A DNA stretch of 64,000 bases from the NCBI RefSeq assembly GCF_007678255.1, contig NZ_VEED01000001.1, forward strand, positions 1 to 64,000, read 5' to 3'. Positions 7,799 through 15,876 of the stretch are shown piece by piece. A model generated the notes under the pieces. The model worked only from the letters and a program-made list of their open reading frames with translations, was not told the DNA's origin and searched no databases. Both the position numbers and the translations under genes were made by a program. Within the stretch, counting starts at the first letter, position 1; each line of letters begins with the position of its first letter. The stretch is from Bacillus sp. X1(2014). GTDB taxonomy: Bacteria; Bacillota; Bacilli; Bacillales_B; DSM-18226.

Positions 7799-8303
7799 AT
7801 TCTGATAGGAGAGGGACTAGCCCTTTATAAATCTCAATAATTTCTTCCATTTTCATTCGAACCAAACCACTTGATGATGGAGCAACGAAATCCACAACTC
7901 CAGGTACAAGACACTTGGTTTGCCTTCCCCACTGAATTACTTTTAAACCACTGTATTGCTGATAGACTCCCTTTCCAACAAAGCAGATTACCTTTGGCTT
8001 AAACTGAACGACCTTCTTCTTTAAGATTTCACTTCCCTCCGTATACTCTTCTTTAGTAATTTCATCCGCTGCTTTTGTTGGCCTTTCAACAATATTAGTA
8101 GATCCAAATCCTAAATCTAAAAGCTTCTCATCTTCCATTGCTTCATATTTCCGTGGCGTTAACCCTGACTCGTACAATATCTTCCAAAAACGATTGTTTG
8201 GACTTGCATAATGATGCCCAAGTTCACTAGAGCGAATGCTTGGATTAAAACCAACAAATAAAACCTTTAAATTTTCCTTGAGAAGATCTCTGAGAGGTTC
8301 CAT
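7797..8303 (-). CDS. mug: G/U mismatch-specific uracil-DNA glycosylase
   Basis: 168 aa, the usual length of the MUG/TDG family, which removes uracil or other damaged bases opposite guanine. Motif 1 is GFNPSIRSSELGHHYASP (from residue 18), with Asn20 in the catalytic position of E. coli Mug. HYASPNNRFWKIL follows, and the second motif APSSSGLVRM lies near the C-terminus, replacing the family's NPSGLS-type loop. GGAGATATACG precedes the ATG. Single gene in DNA base excision repair, soluble. Confidence 0.88.
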   Translation of the reverse strand: MEPLRDLLKENLKVLFVGFNPSIRSSELGHHYASPNNRFWKILYESGLTPRKYEAMEDEKLLDLGFGSTNIVERPTKAADEITKEEYTEGSEILKKKVVQFKPKVICFVGKGVYQQYSGLKVIQWGRQTKCLVPGVVDFVAPSSSGLVRMKMEEIIEIYKGLVPLLSE

Positions 8304-8365
8304 CGTATATCTCCTTATTAACTAACCTTTTTATACTTACTCATCTTACCCCTAATATGAAATAT

Positions 8366-8950
8366 TTACTTTATTACGTTCTGCTCAATATTCCTAGTGG
8401 TAATCAGGCTTGCTAGTAGTCCCACAATCGCAACAATAATCAGCGAATAAAAAAGTTTCACATCTTGAAGAAGGTACAAACCTGTAATAATGATGCACGC
8501 ATCCATCACAAACATAATGACACCCACATTGACATTTGACCATTTGGCGATGAGCAGTGCCAGCAGGTCCATTCCACCTGGGCTAATATGATTTCGGAGC
8601 ATCACCCCAACCCCGCTTCCAATGATTACAGCTCCAATAATCACACTGCTCAGGATGGACAAATGAAACATTCCATTCAATGGTACCAGCAATTCAATCA
8701 TAATACCGGAACAGATTGCTCCCATCACACCATTAAAAAAATACCCAGGATCTGATTTAAAGGCGAACATGTAAACAGGGATATTCAGTAAAATAAAAGT
8801 CATTCCAACTTTAAAATCCAAAATATATTTTAGCAGCAGGCTGATGCCTAAAAACCCTCCATTAATGATATGTAATGGCAGAATAAACCCATTAATACCA
8901 ATCCCGATCATCGTGCTCCCGAATCCTATTATCGCCAACTTTTTCAGCAT
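8366..8950 (-). CDS. YitT family membrane protein, short form
   Basis: 194 aa with about five membrane segments. It has the YitT signatures LPLHIINGGFLGISLLLKY and RNHISPGGMDLLALLI. It ends right after the membrane domain and lacks the C-terminal DUF2179 domain that the other two YitT paralogues here (31563-32480 and 40052-40864) keep. The YitT family has no settled function. It stands alone, between mug and an antiporter gene. Confidence 0.85.
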   Translation of the reverse strand: MLKKLAIIGFGSTMIGIGINGFILPLHIINGGFLGISLLLKYILDFKVGMTFILLNIPVYMFAFKSDPGYFFNGVMGAICSGIMIELLVPLNGMFHLSILSSVIIGAVIIGSGVGVMLRNHISPGGMDLLALLIAKWSNVNVGVIMFVMDACIIITGLYLLQDVKLFYSLIIVAIVGLLASLITTRNIEQNVIK

Positions 8951-9061
8951 CTGATCATCCCTTGTCCAAATTCTTTATTACCACATATATGAAAGAATTA
9001 AGGACTTCATTCGGAGTGATTCATATCAGATTGCAGAAAAGGAGTCGCATCGGACTCCATT

Positions 9062-10387
9062 TTAGGCTAATACTGTCTGCTTTTCCTTGGATTTTCGTGC
9101 TTGTTTTACTAAGGATACTAGAATCGTTAAAATGGGTAAAATCCATAAAAAAAGTGCAAATGGAAGGTATGCCAAAATTGGTATTCCGACAATGGTACTG
9201 CACATGATGGCAAGAACACTCCAAGGCACCACCCCTGGAAACAGCATGGTTGTATCCCCCATAACTCGGGCTAACTCTTCTTTTCCATATTTTCTAGACC
9301 AATGGGGCAGGAAAGACCTGCCTGTGAGAATAATCGGCAGCGTTTGATTTGCTGCGATTAATGTGATCAAAAATGTAGCCAAAAGTGTTTTTAAAGTGTC
9401 GCCAGTTAGAGTGCGAGATGATTGTAACCATCTATCTAAATAAGGCTGAATGACATTCATTTCTTCCAAAAGTCCATTATATGCTCCTGCTAAAGCTAGA
9501 AATAAGAGCAATTCGTACATATGAAGGAACCCGCCGCCTAGACCCTCGATTCCATGCCACAATGAAAATCCCAGTTTTGGCCAGGTAGTACCATTGAAAA
9601 GAGCAATGGCTGAAGCTGAAAGAATACTAGTTAAAAAGGAATAAACGATACTAATTCTTAAAAGGACAAATGTAATTAATATAATTGGCGGTATAAATTT
9701 AATAGCTGATAGATCATTCCAACTTACAAGTTGCTGCGTAGAACCATCCGTTCCTGAGACTAGATAGTCCGCCACTCCATAAAAGCAAAAGCATAGAAAA
9801 ATAGCGGCTAACGTAGTAAAAAGCATCGCTTTCCATTGTCTTTTTACTGGCAATTCAACTGTATGCGACAGAAGTTGATGGGCGCTTGAAAATGGTGATG
9901 TTCTGTCTCCTACAAATGCACCTGAAACCAAGGCGCCTGCCACCATTTCGACGGGAAGTTCGAGGACGATGGCTGTCCCAATAATTGGTATGCCTATTGC
10001 ACTTAAAGTCCCGACCGTTGTTCCCAGCAGCATTGAAAATACCATTGCACAAAGAAAGGATAAGACAAAAAAATGATCTGGAACAATAAAATGTAGGGCA
10101 ATTTCCACCATCTGCTGAATAGTCCCCGATAAATACCAAGAAGGCAGTAAAAAACTTACCAGAAATAGGATTAAGATGACAATTCTAGTTTTGTTCACAC
10201 CCAGAATACTGATATGTAGAATCTGTTTTAAACGTAAATTTTTTTTCATAGCTAACCACGCAAGTATGAGGTAGCCTGGGAAAAACCCTGTGACAAGTGG
10301 GTGATGAAAGATGACTGACCAAACCACTCCTGTCAAGGTAACGATTAAAAGGAGCGATACTTGCTTTAAAGAAAAATTAATATCCAC
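9062..10387 (-). CDS. Na+/H+ antiporter, NhaC family
   Basis: 441 aa polytopic inner-membrane protein (about 11-12 hydrophobic segments). The core signature is SMLLGTTVGTLSAIGIPI followed by GALVSGAFVGDRTSPFSSA, which matches the conserved NhaC region with its buried Asp; TTMLFPGVVPWSVLA is in the C-terminal half. It likely exchanges cytoplasmic Na+ (or another solute such as malate/lactate) for protons. The start is GTG, with GGGAGGGG upstream. It appears to be a single gene. Confidence 0.85.
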   Translation of the reverse strand: MDINFSLKQVSLLLIVTLTGVVWSVIFHHPLVTGFFPGYLILAWLAMKKNLRLKQILHISILGVNKTRIVILILFLVSFLLPSWYLSGTIQQMVEIALHFIVPDHFFVLSFLCAMVFSMLLGTTVGTLSAIGIPIIGTAIVLELPVEMVAGALVSGAFVGDRTSPFSSAHQLLSHTVELPVKRQWKAMLFTTLAAIFLCFCFYGVADYLVSGTDGSTQQLVSWNDLSAIKFIPPIILITFVLLRISIVYSFLTSILSASAIALFNGTTWPKLGFSLWHGIEGLGGGFLHMYELLLFLALAGAYNGLLEEMNVIQPYLDRWLQSSRTLTGDTLKTLLATFLITLIAANQTLPIILTGRSFLPHWSRKYGKEELARVMGDTTMLFPGVVPWSVLAIMCSTIVGIPILAYLPFALFLWILPILTILVSLVKQARKSKEKQTVLA

Positions 10388-10462
10388 AGGACCCCTCCCT
10401 TGATTGAAGAAACATCTCTAATTATAAGGAAAAATACCCCATACGAAAAGGAATTTCTACCA

Positions 10463-10490
10463 CAAAAAAAGAAGCCGCAAACGCGCGACT
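10463..10490 (-). terminator. Terminator of the ABC-F gene
   Basis: On the minus strand, AGTCGC-GCGTTT-GCGGCT is followed by CTTTTTTT, about 40 nt after the ABC-F stop. Confidence 0.75.
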
Positions 10491-10531
10491 CCTTTGCAGT
10501 TCCCCAAATGTTGAAGGGGAGCTATTTCTTT

Positions 10532-12403
10532 TTAGATGATTTCTTCTAGCTGTTGGTAGAGACGGTCACGGTTATGTTCCCACTCCTCTAATTCAAGATA
10601 AATTCTTTGCAGCAGTTCAAGTTCACTTTCCTCACCAAGTTTTTGTTTTAAAAGCTGAATTTCCGATTCAATTTGCTCAATTTTTTCCTCAATCAAGGCT
10701 GCCCCTACTTCTTCCACCTTTGATGCATTAGGTGGGGAAGTTTTCGTCAACACTGGCCTTTCCGGCTGTTTTATCTCAATTGTTTCTTCCAATTTGCCTT
10801 TCGCCCAATCATAGTTCCCATCGAAATAGCAAACAGTCCCATCCTTGAGCCAGTATATTTTCTTAAACAATTTATTGAGAAAATAGCGATCATGGGAAAC
10901 AGCTAAAATAGTGCCATTAAACTGTTCCAGCGCTTCTTCTAACACCTCACAAGAATCAATATCGAGATGATTGGTCGGTTCATCCAGAATTAGAAGATTA
11001 ATATCCTGGTACATTAACTGGGCAAGTCTAAGTCTCATTCTCTCCCCGCCGCTCAACTGACTTACCTTCCGAAAAACGGCTGGTCCGTAAAATAAAAACC
11101 GGGCTAAAATATGACGAGCCTCTCCTTCATTTACAACTACTTCAGACCGAAAGACATCAATCAGCTGTTTATCGCCAATATCAGTAAAGACATGTTGTGA
11201 TAGATAACCGGCCTTTACATTACTCCCAACCTTTACAACACCTTTATCAGGCTCAATTTCCTTCAGAATCATTTTTAAAAGCGTCGATTTGCCAGTGCCA
11301 TTTTCCCCGACAATTGCAGTACGGTCCTTATACTGTACGAGCATGTTTACTTGGTCAAACAAGTTCTTGCTTCCAAAACTCTTCGCAACGTCTTCTATAA
11401 CGATTACATCTTTACCGCTTCGATCATGGGCTTCGAAATCAATCGCCATTTTTTTGACGTCTATCTTTGGGCGGTCTAGTTTTTCAATTCGATCCAATGC
11501 CCTTTGTATATTGGTAGCCCGTTTATGAAGCGCAGCACTTGGTGGATTGGAGCGGTTTGCCCAGTCACGGAGACGCTTAATCGCTTCTTTCATTTTTTTA
11601 ATTTTTTTCTGTTGTTCTTGATATTCCTGAAATTCTCTTAAGAGCCGCTCTTCTTTTTCTTTCACATAACCGCTGAAATTCGTATGGTACAGTTCAATTT
11701 CTCCATCTTCCATTTCCAGCACTTTTGTGACAACTTCATCTAAAAAGTAACGGTCGTGAGAGACGAGAATAATCGTTCCTATATATTCTTTTAGGAAGGA
11801 CCCCAGCCATTCAATCGCTTTCATATCTAAATGGTTAGTCGGTTCATCCAGGAGTAGAAGCTCGGGATTTTTCAATAAACTCAAACCCAATCCAACTTTT
11901 GTTTTTTCCCCGCCGCTTAATGATGAGAAGGGTTTATCAAGCAGGTCGGTAATATTCAACCCGTTTGCAATCCTATCCAATTGGGCATCCATTTCATAAC
12001 CGCCATTTAAGATAAATTCATCCTGGAGCTTTCCATATTGATCCATTAATCTTTGGAGGTGCTCTGGTGCAATTTCATCTCCCATTTCAACCTCTAATTG
12101 CCGAAGCCTAGTTTCGGTGGCTGATAATTGCTCAAAAGATGTTTTTAGTACTTCTTTACCTGTTAGTTCCTTGAAATCAGGTATCTGGGCCAAGTAACCA
12201 ATCTTCAGACCCTTTTTCCAATGAATAACCCCTTCATCAACCGTTTCCTGGTTGGCTAAAAGCTTTAATAACGTTGTTTTACCACCGCCGTTACGGCCGA
12301 CAAGGCCCACCCGACTGCCTTCCTGTACTTCAAAGGATAGATTTTTAAAAATTATATTTCCACCAAATGATTTGGCAATATGGTTTACACTGCAAATAAT
12401 CAT
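10532..12403 (-). CDS. ABC-F family ATPase (ribosome-associated, possible antibiotic resistance)
   Basis: 623 aa, two ABC domains and no membrane segment. Domain 1: Walker A GRNGGGKTT (about 36-44), signature LSGGEKTKVGLGL, Walker B LLLLDEPTNHLD. Interdomain arm: a charged coiled coil ending LRDWANRSNPPSAALHKRA, the part that reaches into the ribosome in this family. Domain 2: GENGTGKST, LSGGERMRLRLA, LLILDEPTNHLD. A glutamate-rich C-terminal coiled coil follows. ABC-F proteins act on 70S ribosomes; some relieve drug-stalled ribosomes, others tune translation. The attenuator-like leader upstream favours an antibiotic-induced role. The second ATG was chosen (GGAG 8 nt upstream). Confidence 0.88.
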   Translation of the reverse strand: MIICSVNHIAKSFGGNIIFKNLSFEVQEGSRVGLVGRNGGGKTTLLKLLANQETVDEGVIHWKKGLKIGYLAQIPDFKELTGKEVLKTSFEQLSATETRLRQLEVEMGDEIAPEHLQRLMDQYGKLQDEFILNGGYEMDAQLDRIANGLNITDLLDKPFSSLSGGEKTKVGLGLSLLKNPELLLLDEPTNHLDMKAIEWLGSFLKEYIGTIILVSHDRYFLDEVVTKVLEMEDGEIELYHTNFSGYVKEKEERLLREFQEYQEQQKKIKKMKEAIKRLRDWANRSNPPSAALHKRATNIQRALDRIEKLDRPKIDVKKMAIDFEAHDRSGKDVIVIEDVAKSFGSKNLFDQVNMLVQYKDRTAIVGENGTGKSTLLKMILKEIEPDKGVVKVGSNVKAGYLSQHVFTDIGDKQLIDVFRSEVVVNEGEARHILARFLFYGPAVFRKVSQLSGGERMRLRLAQLMYQDINLLILDEPTNHLDIDSCEVLEEALEQFNGTILAVSHDRYFLNKLFKKIYWLKDGTVCYFDGNYDWAKGKLEETIEIKQPERPVLTKTSPPNASKVEEVGAALIEEKIEQIESEIQLLKQKLGEESELELLQRIYLELEEWEHNRDRLYQQLEEII

Positions 12404-12454
12404 GTTCATTCTCCTTATTAATCAAGATTAAGATGAACACCCTCTTTTTTATAC

Positions 12455-12488
12455 AAAAAGCCGCGGGCATCTTTTATGACCCGCGGCT
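12455..12488 (-). terminator. Leader terminator B, upstream of the ABC-F gene
   Basis: AGCCGCGGG (12480-12488) pairs perfectly with CCCGCGGCT (12459-12467) and is followed by TTTTG. It lies between the leader ORF and the ABC-F start, so it must be passed for expression. Confidence 0.85.
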
Positions 12489-12504
12489 GCTTAAAATTAG
12501 ACAT

Positions 12505-12532
12505 GAAAAAAGAGTGCAAATCAGCGCACTCT
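12505..12532 (-). terminator. Leader terminator A, upstream of the ABC-F gene
   Basis: AGAGTGC (12526-12532) pairs with GCACTCT (12511-12517) and is followed by six Ts. It starts 34 nt after the leader ORF stop codon. Confidence 0.8.
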
Positions 12533-12565
12533 CTCCTGCCTATTTATAGTGGGTAAAGAGATGTG

Positions 12566-12700
12566 TTATCGTTCCATATTCATTTTGTAATTTTGAAAAA
12601 AGGGCAGACTTCCCCCTTTGAAAATTACACCATGAAAAATTGCACGAAAAATATTGAGTGCTTCCAGCCAAAGTAACCGTGCAAAAATAGAACGTTTCAT
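12566..12700 (-). CDS. 44-aa leader peptide ahead of the ABC-F gene
   Basis: ATG preceded by GGAGGTGGAGAAGAG; 44 codons then TAA. The peptide starts MKRSIFARLLWLEALNIFR and ends NYKMNMER, so it is basic and hydrophobic with no known domain. Its position, about 28 nt after a good promoter and just before two terminators, is that of a regulatory upstream ORF whose translation state sets transcription of the ABC-F gene. The length is long for a stall peptide, so a small functional protein is an alternative. Confidence 0.65.
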   Translation of the reverse strand: MKRSIFARLLWLEALNIFRAIFHGVIFKGGSLPFFQNYKMNMER

Positions 12701-12735
12701 CTCTTCTCCACCTCCGTTTCCAATTAGTTATTTAC

Positions 12736-12764
12736 ATTGTAAATAGTTCTGATAACGATTGCAA
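12736..12764 (-). promoter_or_regulatory. Promoter of the ABC-F leader transcript
   Basis: On the minus strand TTGCAA (12759-12764), 17 bp, TACAAT (12736-12741). Transcription should start near 12729, giving a leader of about 325 nt before the ABC-F start. Confidence 0.75.
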
Positions 12765-12803
12765 GCCCATTTTTTCTGATTAATCTAAAGGTTGGCAATT
12801 CAG

Positions 12804-12915
12804 ATTTCGCCACTAGGGCGATTATCTCGCGAACCCTCGGGTGGATTTCGCCACACTGCAAGATTATTTCACCAAACTCCAGAGGAATTCCGCCAACTTG
12901 TACACTTATTCCGCC
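12804..12915. repeat. 21-bp degenerate tandem repeat, about 5.5 copies
   Basis: Units on the plus strand begin ATTTCGCC, ATCTCGCG, ATTTCGCC, ATTTCACC, ATTCCGCC, ATTCCGCC at 20-21 bp steps, each followed by about 13 variable bases. On the minus strand they would encode heptads of the type GGIPxxF, but no ribosome binding site supports translation. It lies between the ABC-F leader promoter and a hypothetical gene. Confidence 0.75.
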
Positions 12916-12924
12916 AATCCCCAT

Positions 12925-13338
12925 TTAATGAAGGTACTTTTTGCGAGACCCCTGCCTCCTGCGATAGACAAATTTTCTAAAATCATCATCCTTTAGATTC
13001 CCATCGTAGATTAAAAAAAGCAATGATTGATACTCTGGATAACGCTCCATGACGAAAAGGGCGAACTCCTTCCTTTCGCCCTTTTGCATCAATTTAAACT
13101 CATCTTGGTTAATAATATCTTCAATCTTCTTTTCATAATAGGCTTTCGTATCTTCCCATTTTTCCTTGCGATTCTCCAATACATCTCGGGCATACTCAGG
13201 CAATTTCTCGATCACAAGATCAATATAGCCTTCTGACCACATAATCATTTTATCCTTTTCAGGAAGTTCAAAAACCATATGCATCAGTTCAAGATCATCT
13301 ACTGTATCATTCGCTGCGTATTTGCCGACCCGATTCAT
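12925..13338 (-). CDS. Hypothetical protein, charged, soluble
   Basis: 137 aa. It is rich in Glu, Lys and Arg, with helical stretches (IEKLPEYARDVLENRKEKW, KAYYEKKIEDIINQDEF) and a very basic C-terminus (FVYRRRQGSRKKYLH). It has no signal peptide or membrane segment and belongs to no family I recognise. The ATG at 13338 has AGAGGTG 9 nt upstream; an in-frame GTG four codons earlier is too close to it. The gene starts just after the foldase gene ends, on the same strand, so it may be the last gene of that unit. Confidence 0.65.
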   Translation of the reverse strand: MNRVGKYAANDTVDDLELMHMVFELPEKDKMIMWSEGYIDLVIEKLPEYARDVLENRKEKWEDTKAYYEKKIEDIINQDEFKLMQKGERKEFALFVMERYPEYQSLLFLIYDGNLKDDDFRKFVYRRRQGSRKKYLH

Positions 13339-13365
13339 CTTGTTATTCACCTCTAGATCTTTTGG

Positions 13366-14253
13366 TTAGACTTCTTCCAAGGTATTCTCAATATCATAAC
13401 TCTTCTTCTTTTTCTCTAGCCATGTTGTGTACTCAGAATCAATTTTCTGATCTATTAATGTTTCTTTTATTTTAGCCTTACTGTCATTATAATTTGCTTC
13501 TTTTGCCTTCTTTTTAGCCTCTACTTTAATAATATGGTACCCATACTCCGTTTTTACTGGCTTACTAACTTCCCCAACGGCAAGATCAAATGCTGCTTTA
13601 TCAAATTCTGTGACCATGGTTCCTTTTCCAAAATAGCCAAGGTCGCCACCAGCATCCTTCGTACTCTCATCAGTCGAATATTCTTTCGCTAACTTTGCAA
13701 AATCACCGCCATCATTAAGTTTCTGTTTGACCTCATTTGCAGTTTTCTCATCAGCCACAAGAATATGACTTGCTTTAATCTGCTCAGCTTGGGCAAATGA
13801 ATCTTTGTTTTCATCAAAATAAGTTTTCATTTCCTCCTCAGAAATGGTAATTTCCGGCTCTAGCAATTTTTTAATCGTCAAATAATTTTTTAGATCCTGT
13901 TTTAGGTATGCTAAAGAAGTATTGTTGGTTTCAAGTGCTTGATTGAAGGCTTCTTCGCCACCATAGGATGCTTTTAAAGTTTCGATTTCTTGATTCAGTT
14001 CACTATCTTTAACGCTGACTTTTTGTTTTTTAGCTTCTGCAGCCACAATTTTTTCACTAATGATTTTTTCCACGGTAGCAGAACCGTACTGTTCAACCAT
14101 TTCACTATATAGTTCGTCTTTACTAATGGCCTCACCATTAAACTTTGCGACCGTATCTTCCTTCTTAAGGGTAAAACTTAGTAAAATTACCGACGTTACA
14201 ATAAGTACTGATAGGATTATTACCATTATTTTGTTTTGCTTTAATAAGAACAT
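13366..14253 (-). CDS. PrsA/YacD-like parvulin foldase, membrane-anchored
   Basis: 295 aa. Residues 7-28 form one N-terminal membrane segment (IMVIILSVLIVTSVILLSF) with no lipobox cysteine, so the protein is anchored outside the cell by a signal anchor rather than by lipid as in PrsA. A SurA_N-like helical region follows (KDELYSEMVEQYG on), then a rotamase domain: IKASHILV, STDESTKDAGGDLGYFG, MVTEFDKAAF, VKTEYGYHIIKV. It should help exported proteins fold. The ATG chosen has GGAGGG upstream; the longer frame starts at a TTG. It begins 21 nt after the htrA stop, so the two are one operon. Confidence 0.85.
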   Translation of the reverse strand: MFLLKQNKIMVIILSVLIVTSVILLSFTLKKEDTVAKFNGEAISKDELYSEMVEQYGSATVEKIISEKIVAAEAKKQKVSVKDSELNQEIETLKASYGGEEAFNQALETNNTSLAYLKQDLKNYLTIKKLLEPEITISEEEMKTYFDENKDSFAQAEQIKASHILVADEKTANEVKQKLNDGGDFAKLAKEYSTDESTKDAGGDLGYFGKGTMVTEFDKAAFDLAVGEVSKPVKTEYGYHIIKVEAKKKAKEANYNDSKAKIKETLIDQKIDSEYTTWLEKKKKSYDIENTLEEV

Positions 14254-14274
14254 TTTTCTTGATACTCCCTCCAA

Positions 14275-15714
14275 TTACTCCGCAAGTTTCACATTTACAG
14301 TGATTTGTTTTCCATCGCGGTAAACTCCCAATTTTATTTCATCACCCTTGCTTACTTTGGTATATAAATATTTACGTAAATCTGAGGAACTGGTAATTTC
14401 TGTTCCATTCATAGAAACAATAATATCCTTTACTTGCAGTCCAGCGTTTGCAGCTGCTGAATTTGCCTCAATATTTGTAAGCATGACACCTTTTGTAGAA
14501 TTCTGCAGATTTTGCCAGTACATTTGTGGGACTTGTTCAAGATCAGCAAGTCCTACCCCGAGATAGGGGCGGTCAATTTTTCCACTGCTAATTAATTGAT
14601 TCACAATTGGAATTAGGTCATTACTAGGAATTGCAAAGCCTAACCCTTCGACACCACTTTCAGAAATTTTCAAACTATTGATACCAATCACTTGTCCTTG
14701 TGGGTTAATTAAAGCACCCCCGCTGTTCCCTGGATTGATTGCTGCATCTGTTTGAATAACATTGGTATCCCAATTTCCAGCGGAGGTTGTAATGGCGATG
14801 CTTCGGTTGGTTGCACTGACAATCCCTTGGGTAACTGTCCTTGAAAGATCAAGTCCAAGCGGGTTCCCGATGGCATAGACCTGGTCGCCTGGACGAAGTG
14901 TGGAAGAATCACCAAAATCTGCCGTTGCAGTTACGTATTTGGCGTTAATTTTTAAAACTGCTAGATCCGTTAAAGCATCAGTACCAACCACTTCAGCCGT
15001 TGCTTTTTCACCGTCATACAAAGATACTTCCAGTTTCGTTGCCCCTTCTACCACGTGGTTATTGGTAACAATATAGGCAGTACCATTGTTTTTTTGAAAA
15101 ATAACCCCCGATCCTGAACCGCTTTCCACACTTTGCGAAGAGCTTGAATTCCCATAAAAATTATTTTGTTGTTGCTGATAATTAACAATCCCGACTATCG
15201 CCTTCGATACCTTTTCCACCGTATCCGCAATTGAATTAGAAGATGCAGCCGTTGGCTGCGCCACTACAGGTTTGACCGCAGTTCCTTGTTGAGAACTAAT
15301 TGCCTCTTGAGACTCCACTTTCGGGAAATGATCTTTTATGTAGTCTGTATGTGGTAAAATTGCTAATGTCAAGACAGACCCAATTACCCCTGCTGCAAGT
15401 GTGGAGGCAAATCCTTTTACGTTTCGTTTTTTCTTATTCAGTTGATCTCCCTGATTGATGGTACGGGTTTGTTCCATTCCTGGTGTGACCGTTGGTTCCG
15501 TTGAGGAATCAAATTCAAATTGTTCTTCTAGATCCTCACGATTCACAGAACTGTTTGTCTCCACCGTGAAGGTCGCATCTACTGCATAGGAATTTTCTTC
15601 GATATGGTTTACATTAATTGACTCTTTTGATTGTTCTTCTGCTTTTGTAATTTTTGTTAGATCAGTTGTATTTTGTTGATTTTTATCGAATTCATTATCA
15701 TTTTTATAATCCAT
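14275..15714 (-). CDS. HtrA/DegP-type serine protease with PDZ domain
   Basis: 479 aa. A long acidic cytoplasmic N-terminus (1-95) is followed by a membrane segment at about 101-121 (FASTLAAGVIGSVLTLAIL) and a Ser/Thr-rich linker. The trypsin-like domain has His220 (VTNNHVVEGA), Asp250 (LTDLAVLKI) and Ser331 (NPGNSGGAL), and a C-terminal PDZ domain carries GVMLTNIEANSAAANAGLQ. It degrades or refolds misfolded proteins outside the membrane and belongs with B. subtilis HtrA/HtrB/HtrC. The ATG at 15714 is about 10 nt from GGAG. Triple direct repeats 50 nt upstream match those at yclJ. Confidence 0.92.
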   Translation of the reverse strand: MDYKNDNEFDKNQQNTTDLTKITKAEEQSKESINVNHIEENSYAVDATFTVETNSSVNREDLEEQFEFDSSTEPTVTPGMEQTRTINQGDQLNKKKRNVKGFASTLAAGVIGSVLTLAILPHTDYIKDHFPKVESQEAISSQQGTAVKPVVAQPTAASSNSIADTVEKVSKAIVGIVNYQQQQNNFYGNSSSSQSVESGSGSGVIFQKNNGTAYIVTNNHVVEGATKLEVSLYDGEKATAEVVGTDALTDLAVLKINAKYVTATADFGDSSTLRPGDQVYAIGNPLGLDLSRTVTQGIVSATNRSIAITTSAGNWDTNVIQTDAAINPGNSGGALINPQGQVIGINSLKISESGVEGLGFAIPSNDLIPIVNQLISSGKIDRPYLGVGLADLEQVPQMYWQNLQNSTKGVMLTNIEANSAAANAGLQVKDIIVSMNGTEITSSSDLRKYLYTKVSKGDEIKLGVYRDGKQITVNVKLAE

Positions 15715-15763
15715 CTCATTCAATCTCCTTTAAGCATGTTTTATCTTGTCTTTACTTTACCTC

Positions 15764-15796
15764 GCAAATCTTAAGAAATTATTAACAAACTATAAC
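15764..15796 (-). promoter_or_regulatory. Triple 11-bp direct repeat upstream of htrA (candidate YclJ box)
   Basis: On the minus strand: GTTATAGTTTG, TTAATAATTTC, TTAAGATTTGC, head to tail at exactly 11-bp steps. The same three units, in nearly the same order, lie upstream of yclJ at 18066-18098. One-turn direct repeats are usual for OmpR/PhoB-type response regulators. Confidence 0.65.
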
Positions 15797-15836
15797 GGCT
15801 TTTAGAAATATCTACGAATTTTTATCGTTTTTACGC

Positions 15837-15866
15837 AAAAAAGCCGCAGGCACCAGCCCGCAGCTT
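15837..15866 (-). terminator. Terminator after yclK
   Basis: On the minus strand AAGCTGCGGGC pairs with GCCTGCGGCTT around a TGGT loop, followed by TTTTT. It separates the yclJK unit from htrA. Confidence 0.85.
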
Positions 15867-15876
15867 CTCGCAATTT

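Noticed and set aside
9087..9347. Plus-strand frames inside the NhaC gene and similar antisense frames elsewhere
   Set aside because: Each is antisense or out of frame to a gene with clear family motifs and none has a ribosome binding site.
12804..12915. Tandem array considered as a CRISPR
   Set aside because: The units are 21 bp with no gap for spacers, the repeat is degenerate, and no cas genes are present.
12724..12924. 66-codon frame with GGIPxxF heptads on the minus strand
   Set aside because: It is produced by the 21-bp DNA repeat, has no ribosome binding site, and runs through the promoter of the ABC-F leader.
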